64,000 nucleotides of DNA, taken from JAVJST01 sp040219295. Its GTDB lineage: Bacteria > Pseudomonadota > Alphaproteobacteria > Rhodospirillales > Casp-alpha2. Position 1 is the stretch's first letter, and every line of letters begins with the position of its first letter. The stretch lies in the NCBI GenBank assembly GCA_040219295.1, contig JAVJST010000011.1:62001-126000 (forward strand), in the 5' to 3' direction. Position numbers and translations under genes: made by a program. Below are positions 1 to 8,797 of this stretch, piece after piece. The notes under the pieces are model-generated. The model had not been told where the DNA came from, did not search any database, and saw only the letters and a program-made list of their open reading frames with translations.

Positions 1-192
1 AAGGTTATCGAGATCGTCGGTACCAGCGCGGATTCATGGGAGAAGGCAGCGGAGACGGCGATTTCGCGCGCCAGCAAGTCGCTGCGAGACATTCGCATCG
101 CCGAGGTCGTCAAGCAGGACGTGCAGATCGAGGACGGCAAGATCGTCCAGTACCGGGTTCGGCTCAACATCTCGTTCCGATTTGCCGACTGA
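1..192 (+). CDS. Dodecin family flavin-binding protein (3' end only)
   Basis: The frame is open from the window edge and ends with TGA at 190-192, giving the last 63 residues. It starts KVIEIVGTSADSWEKAAETA and ends in a beta strand with RVRLNISFRFAD. This is the beta-alpha-beta-beta pattern of dodecins (about 70 residues), small proteins that form hollow dodecamers and store flavin. Only a handful of N-terminal residues should be missing. The conserved S-x-x-S-WE-x-A-x-x-A helix start is visible. Start codon and promoter lie outside the window. Confidence 0.88.
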   Translation, partial: KVIEIVGTSADSWEKAAETAISRASKSLRDIRIAEVVKQDVQIEDGKIVQYRVRLNISFRFAD

Positions 193-234
193 GCTCTGGA
201 CGGCGGCTGCGCACCGGCACGCGATTCAGGATAG

Positions 235-1290
235 CTACTCGGCGGCAGCGCGGTGCGGCGTTTTCGTCTCGTAAACCCGAGTCGCCTGCTCGGCGCCGGG
301 AAAAACATCGTCCAATGTTCGTTCGAGTCCCATGACCTTGAGCACGCCCAACGTCGCATTGGCGACCACGGCAAGACGCGTCGTCGAATTGAGAATCGGT
401 GGCTGGACCCAGCCGAAGTCTCCCGGCGCTGTGCGGTACTGTCGGTTCATGTTCTCCAGCCGGCCTAGCGAATCATGACCACGATAACGACCCGGCACAC
501 TCAGGTACTGCCAGTGATTGGCAACCGCACGGGGACCATCGATGACCGACGCCTCGTCCTCGGTTCGCTCGATGAGGCAGCATTCGTCTGGATCGAGACC
601 GCTCAGGGAGAAGAACGCCGGCATCGCCAGCGGCGTCCCCGACAGGATTTCCTTGGCCTCTGCGTAATCACGGCACTGTTCAAAGACCTGGCGCAACAGG
701 TGAACGGGCGGTAATGCATCCTCGCGCCACAGGCGTATTCGGTTGACGGCCCAGTCGAACCAGCACGACGGCGTCCATTTGCGCATCGGTGGCTGATTGA
801 TCGCCGCCGAGAACCGTCCCGGCGCCATCGCCGTCGCGACACCGACGAAACCAGGCCAGGTGACGGCATCGTAAGTGCCTTCTTCGCCCTCGAAGCGGGC
901 GACGACGACGTCACGTCCGAGCCCGTCGAGCGGCCAGTCCAAAGTCCGAAGCATACGGTTGCCGTCGCCTTCCGGGTCCGCCCCCATTGCCGTCGCGCAC
1001 GACCACTCGTAGGACAGGTTGAGCATGAAGATGCCGGTCAGGCCATAGGTGGTTCCGGCGACCGCGTAAAGGTCCTCAAGATAGGGATTGTCGTTGCGCA
1101 CCAGCCAGTACTCGCTGAGCTGGTCGCCGATCGCCAGCATGCCGTGACGGTATTTGCGCGCGCCGTGACGGACGATTTCGCGCAGCCGCTCCGGCGCCGC
1201 CGCCGCGAGACCTGCCGGTCCCGCCTGTCCGCACTCGATGAGCGGAATGGCGGGGAGAGATGCGGCGTCTGACTGATCGCGTGGGTCCAT
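235..1290 (-). CDS. Acid ceramidase/NAAA-like Ntn hydrolase
   Basis: 351 residues. Around residues 95-119 the chain has EWSCATAM followed 17 residues later by RTLDW. This matches the self-processing Cys and following Arg-x-x-Asp segment of the acid ceramidase / N-acylethanolamine amidase branch of Ntn hydrolases, with Cys98 as predicted nucleophile and Arg115 as partner. A further family-like stretch is WPGFVGVATAMAPGRFSAAI. Such enzymes cleave amide bonds of N-acyl compounds after removing their own N-terminal part. No signal peptide is evident, so it is probably cytoplasmic. It converges with the dodecin tail and lies downstream of the EamA transporter on the same strand. The substrate is unknown. 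Confidence 0.72.
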   Translation of the reverse strand: MDPRDQSDAASLPAIPLIECGQAGPAGLAAAAPERLREIVRHGARKYRHGMLAIGDQLSEYWLVRNDNPYLEDLYAVAGTTYGLTGIFMLNLSYEWSCATAMGADPEGDGNRMLRTLDWPLDGLGRDVVVARFEGEEGTYDAVTWPGFVGVATAMAPGRFSAAINQPPMRKWTPSCWFDWAVNRIRLWREDALPPVHLLRQVFEQCRDYAEAKEILSGTPLAMPAFFSLSGLDPDECCLIERTEDEASVIDGPRAVANHWQYLSVPGRYRGHDSLGRLENMNRQYRTAPGDFGWVQPPILNSTTRLAVVANATLGVLKVMGLERTLDDVFPGAEQATRVYETKTPHRAAAE

Positions 1291-1337
1291 CGTCTTGCCT
1301 GAGGCTTCCTCGCCAGTCCGGGCGACAGTTTAGCCCG

Positions 1338-2255
1338 TCAGAGGCGCGGGGTCACCTCGGCGTTCCGGGCACCTCGTCGTGCGTGCTCGCGGTAGATCGT
1401 GTAGAGCCCGCTGCCGACGATGACGAGCGCGCCTACCACCGTCCAGAGATCCGGCAAATCGCCAAACACCACGTAACCGACGATCACCGCCCAAACCAGG
1501 AGCATGTAGTTGAACGGCTGCAGGGTCGCCGCTGCAGCGTAGTTCAACGCCAGAATCAGGAACAGGTGGGCGAACGAGGAGGTTACGCCGATGCCAAGCA
1601 TCATCAGCAGTTCCGTTCCGGTCGGCGGCACCCATTGGAAACCACCGACAACCGTGCAGGCAATGACTCCGACCAACGAGAAGTAGAAGAACGACGTTTC
1701 GCTCGAATCGGTCCGCCCGGCGAGACGCGTCAGGACGTTGTAGAGCGCAAACAATGCCGCAGTGATGAGGCCGTACACGGCCCCGATGTCGAACACCCCG
1801 AAACCTGGTCTCAGGATAATCAGCACGCCGACGAAACCGACGGCGACTGCGCCCCAGCGGCGCAGGCCGACCTTCTCGCCCAGGATCGGGATCGACATCG
1901 CCGTGACCATCAGCGGGAAGGTCGCCATCAGCGAATGAATCTCGGCCAGCGAAAGGGTCCGTACGGACACCACAAAGAATCCGATCTCGACGACCAGCAC
2001 AATCGAACGGAAGATCTGCAGATAAGGGCGCGGGCTTTCCAAACTCCGGCGCAGCGGCACGCGCTTGATCCGCATGAAGATCATCGCATAGACGATCATC
2101 ACCCAGAATCGAACCATGACGATAACCGCCACCGGAAACTCGGTCGACAAGATCTTGGTGATGGCGTCCTGCGAGGCAAACAACAACGTTGCCAGCAGGA
2201 TCATGACGATCCCGAGGAACGGCCGATCGGAAGGGTTGCGCGTCGGAGTTTTCAT
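1338..2255 (-). CDS. EamA-type DMT superfamily transporter
   Basis: 305 residues, almost entirely hydrophobic, with about ten predicted membrane helices arranged as two EamA repeats (roughly residues 15-145 and 160-290). The second repeat carries the usual N-x-L-T-R-x-A and W-A-V-I-V-G-Y-x-x-F-G-D elements. The family exports amino acids and other metabolites across the inner membrane; the substrate cannot be read from sequence. The ATG start gives a short polar N-terminus before helix 1; no strong Shine-Dalgarno is visible. It is divergent from purB with about 135 bases between them. Confidence 0.85.
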   Translation of the reverse strand: MKTPTRNPSDRPFLGIVMILLATLLFASQDAITKILSTEFPVAVIVMVRFWVMIVYAMIFMRIKRVPLRRSLESPRPYLQIFRSIVLVVEIGFFVVSVRTLSLAEIHSLMATFPLMVTAMSIPILGEKVGLRRWGAVAVGFVGVLIILRPGFGVFDIGAVYGLITAALFALYNVLTRLAGRTDSSETSFFYFSLVGVIACTVVGGFQWVPPTGTELLMMLGIGVTSSFAHLFLILALNYAAAATLQPFNYMLLVWAVIVGYVVFGDLPDLWTVVGALVIVGSGLYTIYREHARRGARNAEVTPRL

Positions 2256-2390
2256 ATCGCGGACGTAGAGGATCGCGGCATCTGCGGCAAACCCTTTTGC
2301 CGTCTTTCAATCGGCGATGCACGGCCTTATTATCCGGCCCTTCCGAAGGCACACTGCTACGATTCCAGACGCTGAAAGACCGTCGTCGAT

Positions 2391-3785
2391 ATGATCCCTC
2401 GTTATTCCCGCCCCGAGATGACCGCAATTTGGGCGCCGGCCAACAAGTTCCGCATCTGGTTCGAGATCGAGGCATACGCCTGCGACGCGATGGCCGAACT
2501 TGGCGTTATTCCCGGCGAAGCCGCCGCCGCGATCTGGACGAACGGGGACAAGCCCTACACGGACGAGCGAATTGCGCGGATCGACGAGATTGAGCTTGAG
2601 ACCAAACACGACGTCATTGCGTTCACAACCGAGCTCGCCGAACACGTCGGCGACGCCTCGCGTTTCGTCCACCAGGGCATGACCTCGTCCGACGTGCTGG
2701 ATACCTGCTTCAATCTTCAGCTTGTCCAGGCCACCGACATCCTGCTGGCCGACATGGACGCCGTCCTCGATGCCCTGAAGCGCCGGGCCATTGAGCACAA
2801 GCTGACGCCCACGATGGGACGGAGCCACGGCATCCACGCCGAACCGACGACCATGGGGCTCAAGTTCGCCCGCTTCTATGCCGAGTTCAGCCGCGGCAAG
2901 GAGCGTCTGTTGCGCGCCCGCGAGGAAGTCGCCACCTGCGCGATCTCGGGTGCGGTCGGCACCTTCGCCAACATCGACCCGGCGGTCGAGGCGCATGTCG
3001 CCGACAAGCTCGGACTCAGACCCGAACCGGTCTCGAGCCAAGTGATTCCGCGCGACCGTCATGCAGCCTACTTCGCCGCCCTCGCCGTCGTTGCGAGCTC
3101 GATGGAGAACGTCGCGACGGAGATCCGCCACCTGCAGCGCACCGAGGTCCGCGAGGCGCAGGAGTACTTCGCGCCCGGCCAAAAGGGCTCGAGCGCCATG
3201 CCGCACAAGCGCAATCCAATCCTGACCGAAAACCTGACCGGCCTTGCCCGCATGGTGCGGTCCGCCGTGATCCCGGCGCTCGAGAACGTCGCGCTGTGGC
3301 ACGAACGCGATATTTCCCATTCCTCTGTCGAACGCATGATCGGTCCGGATGCGACGATCACGCTCGATTTCGCGCTTGCGCGCCTCGCCCGCGTGATCGA
3401 CAAGCTGGTGATCTATCCCGAGAACATGCTGACGCAGCTTAACGCGTTCGGTGGCATTCACGACGCCCAGCGGGTGCTGCTGCACCTCACCCAGAACGGC
3501 GTCAGCCGCGAGGACGCCTACCGGATCGTCCAGCGCAACGCGATGCGGGTGTGGAAGAGCTTCGGCATCGACCCGGACAGCCCGGACACGCCGGCTGAGC
3601 TCGACGATACTGACCGCGAGGCCGCCGAACACGACAACCGGTTGTTTTTCTTCCTGTCGCGCGATGACGACCTCGCAAAGGCGCTAAGCGTCGACGACCT
3701 GAAGGCGCTAATGGCCGAGGATTCGATCAGCTATCACACCAAACGGGTCGACGCGATCTTCAAGCGGGTTTTCGGAGAAAACTGA
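2391..3785 (+). CDS. purB: Adenylosuccinate lyase
   Basis: 464 residues starting MIPRYSRPEM, a hallmark PurB N-terminus. It catalyses two steps of purine synthesis: SAICAR to AICAR plus fumarate, and adenylosuccinate to AMP plus fumarate. Visible motifs are TSSD near residue 98, GRSHGIHAEPT near 144-154 with the acid/base His, and the fumarase/lyase signature SSAMPHKRNP near 266-275 carrying the flexible catalytic serine loop. It is longer than typical 430-435-residue PurB, mainly through a charged C-terminal tail. Its TGA overlaps the ATG of the next gene by one base (TGATG), implying translational coupling. Confidence 0.96.
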   Translation: MIPRYSRPEMTAIWAPANKFRIWFEIEAYACDAMAELGVIPGEAAAAIWTNGDKPYTDERIARIDEIELETKHDVIAFTTELAEHVGDASRFVHQGMTSSDVLDTCFNLQLVQATDILLADMDAVLDALKRRAIEHKLTPTMGRSHGIHAEPTTMGLKFARFYAEFSRGKERLLRAREEVATCAISGAVGTFANIDPAVEAHVADKLGLRPEPVSSQVIPRDRHAAYFAALAVVASSMENVATEIRHLQRTEVREAQEYFAPGQKGSSAMPHKRNPILTENLTGLARMVRSAVIPALENVALWHERDISHSSVERMIGPDATITLDFALARLARVIDKLVIYPENMLTQLNAFGGIHDAQRVLLHLTQNGVSREDAYRIVQRNAMRVWKSFGIDPDSPDTPAELDDTDREAAEHDNRLFFFLSRDDDLAKALSVDDLKALMAEDSISYHTKRVDAIFKRVFGEN

Positions 3786-4555
3786 TGGCCACCCTTCGCA
3801 ATCCGGTCAAGGAGGCGCTGAGGGCTGGCGGCACCGTTTACGGTACGTTGGTTTCCATGCCGTCGCCGCACGTCGTCCAGGTTCTCTCGGCGAGCGGATT
3901 CGACTGGTTGTGGTTCGACCTCGAGCACGGATCGATCCCATTTGACAGCCTGCACGGCATGGTCAATGCGACGGCGACGGGTGACGGCAGAACGACGCCG
4001 ATCGTTCGCGTGCCGGCCGACGAACTGTGGACCGTGAAGCCGGTACTCGACTGCGGCGCCCTCGGCGTCGTGTTTCCCTTCATCGAGACTGCCGAACAGG
4101 CGCGCAACGCGATTGCCGCGACCCGCTATCCGCCCGCCGGCAAACGCGGCTTCGGGCCGTTCTTCGCGGGTTCGCGTTGGGGATTGGGCCTGCGCGAGTA
4201 CGCCGAGCAGGCCGATGATGCGATCCTCCGCGTGCTCATGCTCGAGAGCGTTCATGCCGTCAACAATGCCGAGGAAATCATGGCGACGGAGGGCATCGAC
4301 GTCGCGTTCCTGGCGCCCTTCGACTTGTCGCAGAGCCTCGGCGTACCCGGCGAGTTCGACTCAAGCGTCTTCAAGGACGCGCTCGCGACCCTCGAAGCGG
4401 CCGTGGCGAAATCCGACGCGACGCTCGGTACCCTGGTACTCGATGCCGAACGCGGCAAGATGATGAAGGAGCGTGGCTATCGCTTCGTCATGCTGTCGCT
4501 CGACATCGCCCTGCTCGAAGGGGCCGCGCGCGACCTGATCGACGCGGTGAGATGA
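3785..4555 (+). CDS. HpcH/HpaI-type class II aldolase/citrate lyase family protein
   Basis: 256 residues of the metal-dependent HpaI-like aldolase family, which makes or breaks carbon-carbon bonds next to a 2-keto acid such as pyruvate. Seen are GFDWLWFDLEHG near residues 37-48 with the conserved Asp/Glu/His, IVRVP with the substrate-binding Arg, the GALGVVFPFIETAEQA strand, LMLES at the metal-ligand position, and FLAPFDLSQSLG, equivalent to the usual GPNDLS-x-SLG. The start overlaps the purB stop, so it is read from the same message. Pairing with purB is not a known pathway link; the substrate is unknown. Confidence 0.88.
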   Translation: MATLRNPVKEALRAGGTVYGTLVSMPSPHVVQVLSASGFDWLWFDLEHGSIPFDSLHGMVNATATGDGRTTPIVRVPADELWTVKPVLDCGALGVVFPFIETAEQARNAIAATRYPPAGKRGFGPFFAGSRWGLGLREYAEQADDAILRVLMLESVHAVNNAEEIMATEGIDVAFLAPFDLSQSLGVPGEFDSSVFKDALATLEAAVAKSDATLGTLVLDAERGKMMKERGYRFVMLSLDIALLEGAARDLIDAVR

Positions 4556-4558
4556 CGG

Positions 4559-5629
4559 TCAAACCCCGGGCGGTATCAGCACGAGCTTCCCGGCATACCG
4601 TTTCGTCTGAAAATCCTCCTGCGCACGGTGAATATCGGCGAGCGGATAGGTCTTCGAGATCAGCGGTCGGACCCTGCCGTCGTTGATCAAGTCTACGAGT
4701 TCCGCAAACACGCCGCGGGGTTGAAATGTGCACCCGTAAATCGTCAGGTCACTGAGATAAATGATGCGGAGATCCGCCTCGACCATCGGTCCGGCGATGG
4801 CCCCCGAGGTTGCGTAACGCCCGCCCGGAACCAGACTCTCGATGAACGTCGGCCATGCCTGGCCGCCGACCACGTCAATCACAACGTCGAACGATCGCGG
4901 CTCGGGCCGCGTATCACGGTCGATCACGTAGTCCGCGCCGGCGTCTGTGACCGCACCTTGCTTTGCCGCGCCGGCCAGACCTGTAACGACCGCTCCCTTG
5001 ATCTTGGCGAGTTCCACGGCGGCACGACCGACGCCCCCTGACGCGCCGGTCACCAGGACCCTGTCGCCAGCAGATACACCGGCTCGGCTGATGAGATTGT
5101 AGGCCGTGCCGTGGGCGCACGGGATCGCCGCGATCTCCACATCGGTCAACGGCGAACGGGAAACGTCGAACAGTTGATTTGCCGGCACACAGCAGTACTG
5201 GGCAAACGCGCCATCGAGCTCGGAACCTAACGCCTTGAACTTCACCGGTTCCTGTTCGCTGGGGCACGGCTGATTGATCGCACAGGTGACCCGTCGGCCG
5301 AGTGCGGGATCGGAGACCCCGTCGCCGAGAGCGACCACTTCACCGCAAAGATCGCCCCCCTGGATGAGAGGGAAGGAAAGCGCACCCGACCAGCCGCCCT
5401 CTTCGATCGCGCCATCGTCGGCGACCGAGTCGGTCGCGCCGGTGACCTGCTTCGCGTACCAACCGATCCGCGTGTTGATATCGGTATTGTTGACGCCGGC
5501 GCCAAGGATCCGGACCAAGACTGCGCCCGGACCCGGTTTCGGGGTCGGGATCGTCTCATTCCACACCAGCTTATCCGATCCACCGTGACCGACGAGCTGC
5601 ACGCCACACATGACATCCGGTATCAACAT
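4559..5629 (-). CDS. MDR-family quinone oxidoreductase/alcohol dehydrogenase-like protein
   Basis: 356 residues. The N-terminal GroES-like domain contains GPGAVLVRILGAGVNNTD and GGDLCGEVVALGDGV. The Rossmann domain begins near residue 188 with DRVLVTGASGGVGRAAVEL, the dinucleotide motif of NADPH-dependent MDR proteins. The lobe cysteines of zinc alcohol dehydrogenases are not arranged as a cluster, and the catalytic-zinc Cys is replaced by the VNNTD segment, so this is likely a zinc-independent quinone oxidoreductase or enoyl reductase type. A GGGGAGG ribosome-binding site sits just upstream of the ATG. It converges with the aldolase gene. Confidence 0.85.
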   Translation of the reverse strand: MLIPDVMCGVQLVGHGGSDKLVWNETIPTPKPGPGAVLVRILGAGVNNTDINTRIGWYAKQVTGATDSVADDGAIEEGGWSGALSFPLIQGGDLCGEVVALGDGVSDPALGRRVTCAINQPCPSEQEPVKFKALGSELDGAFAQYCCVPANQLFDVSRSPLTDVEIAAIPCAHGTAYNLISRAGVSAGDRVLVTGASGGVGRAAVELAKIKGAVVTGLAGAAKQGAVTDAGADYVIDRDTRPEPRSFDVVIDVVGGQAWPTFIESLVPGGRYATSGAIAGPMVEADLRIIYLSDLTIYGCTFQPRGVFAELVDLINDGRVRPLISKTYPLADIHRAQEDFQTKRYAGKLVLIPPGV

Positions 5630-5664
5630 CCTGCCTCCCCTGTTGCCTGTCTCAAGGGTAACCG

Positions 5665-5892
5665 ATGGTAGAGGTGGCGTCAGGCCTTGCGGCGGCGGGT
5701 CTCGCAGTGTCCTTGACCTCGAACCTCAACTCTCGCGCCTTGAATCCGGCATCGCAAATCGTCCCTTCGAACTTCGCGGACATCGTCGCGGCAAACGATC
5801 CGCCAGGCATTAGTATCGAGCCGGAACCCGAAGCCTACGAAACGATGAGGCGTCAAATCCTAGAAGCTCTGGTTTCCTTTATCGGCTGTTAA
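5665..5892 (+). CDS. Small hypothetical protein
   Basis: 75 residues with no family I recognise. An AAGGG motif lies about seven bases before the ATG, and the last four bases overlap the convergent dehydratase gene, a common arrangement at real gene ends. The N-terminus is mildly hydrophobic (GLAAAGLAVSL) and could be a weak signal or helix; the rest is polar. Codon bias is intermediate rather than strongly GC3. It could be a genuine small gene or a chance frame. Confidence 0.38.
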   Translation: MVEVASGLAAAGLAVSLTSNLNSRALNPASQIVPSNFADIVAANDPPGISIEPEPEAYETMRRQILEALVSFIGC

Positions 5893-6869
5893 GCGGAGAG
5901 GACGTCTGCGAAGAATGCCGGGTCGACGTTCCCGCCGGACAGGACAACCACAACCGTCTCACCCGTTTCGACCGGCAACGCGCCGGAGAGTACGGCCGCC
6001 ATGGCCACGGCGCCACCCGGCTCGACCACGACCTTGAGATCGCTGAACGCGACACGCATGGCGTCCCGGACCTCGGCGTCCGTCACCGCGACGCCCCCCG
6101 ACAGTGTATGCCGGTTGACCGCGAACGTCAGTTCACCAGGGGTTGGCGCCATCAACGCGTCACAGATCGACTTCGTCGAAACATCAGCCTCCTGACGGTT
6201 ATCTGTCTCCAACGAACGCTTGGTGTCGTCGTAGTGCTCGGGCTCCGCCGCCCAGACTTCGGCCCGCGGAAAGCACTCCCGCATCACCAGAGAGGTACCT
6301 GCAATCAAGCCACCGCCACCACACGGGCAAATCACGCGATCCGGGACCAAACCGAGCGCCTCCAGGTCTTCAGCGATTTCGAGACCGGTCGTACCCTGTC
6401 CGGCGATCACCGGCGCATAGTCGTAGGGCGGAATGAGTGCGCGGTTCTCTTCCTCGGCGATCTTCGCGCCAATAGCATGGCGATCCTCCTTCCGGCGGTC
6501 GTAGGTGATGACCTCGCCGCCGTAAGCGCCCGTGTTCCTCAGTTTGATTGCGGGTGCATCCGCCGGCATCACGATCTTCGCGCTCAATCCCTGAGCCGTC
6601 GCCGCCGCGGCGACTCCTTGACCATGGTTGCCGGATGAAAACGCAACGACGCCATCGACTCCGTCGGGCAACATGGCGACCGCATTGTAGGCGCCGCGGA
6701 ACTTGAACGATCCTGTCCGTTGGAGGCATTCCGGTTTGAACAGGATGCGGGCCCCGACACGCGCATCGATCAACTGCGATGATAGCAGCGGCGTGCGTAC
6801 GGCGTGTCCACGAATTCGAGCCGCCGCCGCTTCAATATCGTCAATGTTGACCGGCAGATTTTCGCTCAT
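5889..6869 (-). CDS. PLP-dependent serine/threonine dehydratase (or serine racemase-like)
   Basis: 326 residues of fold-type II PLP enzymes. GSFKFRGAYNA near residues 53-63 holds the PLP lysine (Lys56), SSGNHGQG near 78-85 binds the carboxylate, and the glycine-rich CGGGGLIAG near 182-190 binds the PLP phosphate. It should deaminate L-threonine or L-serine to the 2-keto acid, or interconvert serine enantiomers. There is no C-terminal ACT regulatory domain, so it resembles the short catabolic/racemase group rather than biosynthetic IlvA. It stands alone, divergent from the antiporter gene. Confidence 0.9.
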   Translation of the reverse strand: MSENLPVNIDDIEAAAARIRGHAVRTPLLSSQLIDARVGARILFKPECLQRTGSFKFRGAYNAVAMLPDGVDGVVAFSSGNHGQGVAAAATAQGLSAKIVMPADAPAIKLRNTGAYGGEVITYDRRKEDRHAIGAKIAEEENRALIPPYDYAPVIAGQGTTGLEIAEDLEALGLVPDRVICPCGGGGLIAGTSLVMRECFPRAEVWAAEPEHYDDTKRSLETDNRQEADVSTKSICDALMAPTPGELTFAVNRHTLSGGVAVTDAEVRDAMRVAFSDLKVVVEPGGAVAMAAVLSGALPVETGETVVVVLSGGNVDPAFFADVLSA

Positions 6870-6982
6870 GCGTTATTCACCTCGTCCTTGTCGTTGACCA
6901 TCTCAACAACACCGCATCTGTCATGGTTTGGCAACTCGACAACCGCTAAGGTGCTTCGAAAGTTCAACAATCGGGATCGATC

Positions 6983-8761
6983 ATGGGATTCCTTGCCGAA
7001 GCCGCCATTTTTCTTGCCGCCGCGGTCTTTGCGGTACCAATCGCCAAGCGATTGGGGCTTGGTTCGATTTTGGGTTACCTGATCGCGGGTGCCGTTATCG
7101 GACCGTGGGGTTTCGGTCTGATCAAAGCAGTAGATGACATCCTCCATTTCGCCGAACTCGGCGTCGTCATGCTTCTGTTCCTGATCGGTCTCGAACTGCA
7201 GCCGAGACGCCTCTGGGCGTTGCGCAAGCCGGTATTTGGCCTGGGTGGCGCCCAGATGGGACTGACCGCCGTGGTTATCGCCGGCACGGGCATGGTTGCC
7301 GGTCTTAGCTGGCAGGTCGCGTTGACGGTCGGTTTGGCGCTGGCGCTCTCGTCGACCGCTTTCGCCTTGCAGATGCTCGGCGAGAAAAACCAGTTGTCGA
7401 CCCGGTTCGGGCGTTCTGCATTTTCGGTACTGCTGTTCCAGGACGTGGCTGCGATCCCGATCATTGCCATGGTCCCGTTTCTGGCGACTCGCGTGGTCGA
7501 GGGCCACGAGAATCTCAGCTGGCAGGACGGCATCGTAATCGTCGCGACCATGGTCGCACTGGTGGGTGCGGGGCGATTCGTCCTGCGCCACCTGTTGCGC
7601 TGGGTCGCGTCGACAGGGTTCCAGGAACTGTTCACCGCGTGCGCCCTGCTCAGTGTACTCGGCGCTGCCCTGATCATGCACTCGGTCGGCCTCTCCATGG
7701 CGCTAGGAGCCTTCCTTGCGGGCGTTCTGATGGCTGATTCCGAGTACCGTCACGCCCTTGAGGCCGACATCGAGCCGTTCAAGGGACTCCTGCTGGGCTT
7801 GTTCTTCATTGCCGTCGGCATGTCCGTGAACTTCGGCTTGCTTGCCGATTCGTTCGATCTGGTAATCGCACTCGTGACCGGCCTCATGGTTGCCAAGTGC
7901 CTGATCCTTTTGGTGCTCGGACGCGCCTTCGGACTTGACTGGTCGGCGACCCGGAGTTTCGCGTTCTCGATCTCTCAGGGCGGCGAGTTCGCCTTCGTAA
8001 TCTTCAACATCGCCGTCGGCGCCTACGTGATGCCAAAACCACTGGCCGAGCTGCTGATTTTGGTCGTGACGATATCGATGGCCTTGACGCCGATCCTATT
8101 CGTCGCCAACGAGAGATTCACGCGACGTGGGCAGGCCGGCGAGTCGGACGTGCCCCTCGAGTTCGAGCATGATAAGTTTCCCGTCATTATCGCCGGTTTC
8201 GGTCGATTTGGTCAGGTCGTCGGCCGTATGCTGGCGGCCAAACAGATCGGTTTCACGGCCCTTGAAAGCGACGCCGCCCAGGTTGATTTCGTCAAGAAGT
8301 TCGGCAACAAGATCTACTACGGCGACGCCAGCCGTCTCGATGTCCTGCGTGCCGCCGGTGCGGCCCGGGCGCGTGTCTTCGTCCTGGCGATCGAAGACAT
8401 CGAACGCGCGATCAAGACGGTCGAACTCGTAAGACACTACTTTCCGAACCTGAAGATCATCGCCCGTGCCCGCCATCGCCGGCACGCGCATCTGCTGATG
8501 GACGCCGGCGTTGACACGGTGGTTCGCGAAACTTTCCACTCAAGCGTCGAGGCGGGCCGTCTCGTATTCGAGGGTCTCGGCATGTCTTCGAAGCAAGCAG
8601 GTTATTTTGCGGAGACGTTTCGCGACCATGACGAACGACTGCTGCGCCACCAGTATTCGATTTATACGGACGAGAACAAACTTGCCGAACAGTCTCGGGC
8701 ATGGCGCGAAGAACTCGAGCAACTGTTCGCACAGGACGTCGGCGACGAGCCTGACAACTGA
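6983..8761 (+). CDS. CPA2-family monovalent cation:proton antiporter (Kef-type)
   Basis: 592 residues. The first 380 or so form about 12-13 membrane helices of the Na+/H+ exchanger (CPA2) fold, including the conserved LLFLIGLEL and LSSTAFALQ stretches and FLAGVLMADSEYRH. From about residue 398 a TrkA-N/RCK nucleotide-binding domain follows (FPVIIAGFGRFGQVVGRML, then YYGDASRLDVL). This layout matches KefB/KefC-type K+/H+ efflux proteins gated by a cytoplasmic RCK domain; no KefF/KefG ancillary gene is adjacent. Likely role: potassium or pH balance at the inner membrane. Confidence 0.92.
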   Translation: MGFLAEAAIFLAAAVFAVPIAKRLGLGSILGYLIAGAVIGPWGFGLIKAVDDILHFAELGVVMLLFLIGLELQPRRLWALRKPVFGLGGAQMGLTAVVIAGTGMVAGLSWQVALTVGLALALSSTAFALQMLGEKNQLSTRFGRSAFSVLLFQDVAAIPIIAMVPFLATRVVEGHENLSWQDGIVIVATMVALVGAGRFVLRHLLRWVASTGFQELFTACALLSVLGAALIMHSVGLSMALGAFLAGVLMADSEYRHALEADIEPFKGLLLGLFFIAVGMSVNFGLLADSFDLVIALVTGLMVAKCLILLVLGRAFGLDWSATRSFAFSISQGGEFAFVIFNIAVGAYVMPKPLAELLILVVTISMALTPILFVANERFTRRGQAGESDVPLEFEHDKFPVIIAGFGRFGQVVGRMLAAKQIGFTALESDAAQVDFVKKFGNKIYYGDASRLDVLRAAGAARARVFVLAIEDIERAIKTVELVRHYFPNLKIIARARHRRHAHLLMDAGVDTVVRETFHSSVEAGRLVFEGLGMSSKQAGYFAETFRDHDERLLRHQYSIYTDENKLAEQSRAWREELEQLFAQDVGDEPDN

Positions 8762-8797
8762 TCCCTTCACCCCATCAAACTCATACGGAGATCTGAA

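Noticed and set aside
300..345. GTTCGAGTCC resembling a tRNA T-arm
   Set aside because: It lies within the Ntn hydrolase gene and no cloverleaf partner arms surround it.
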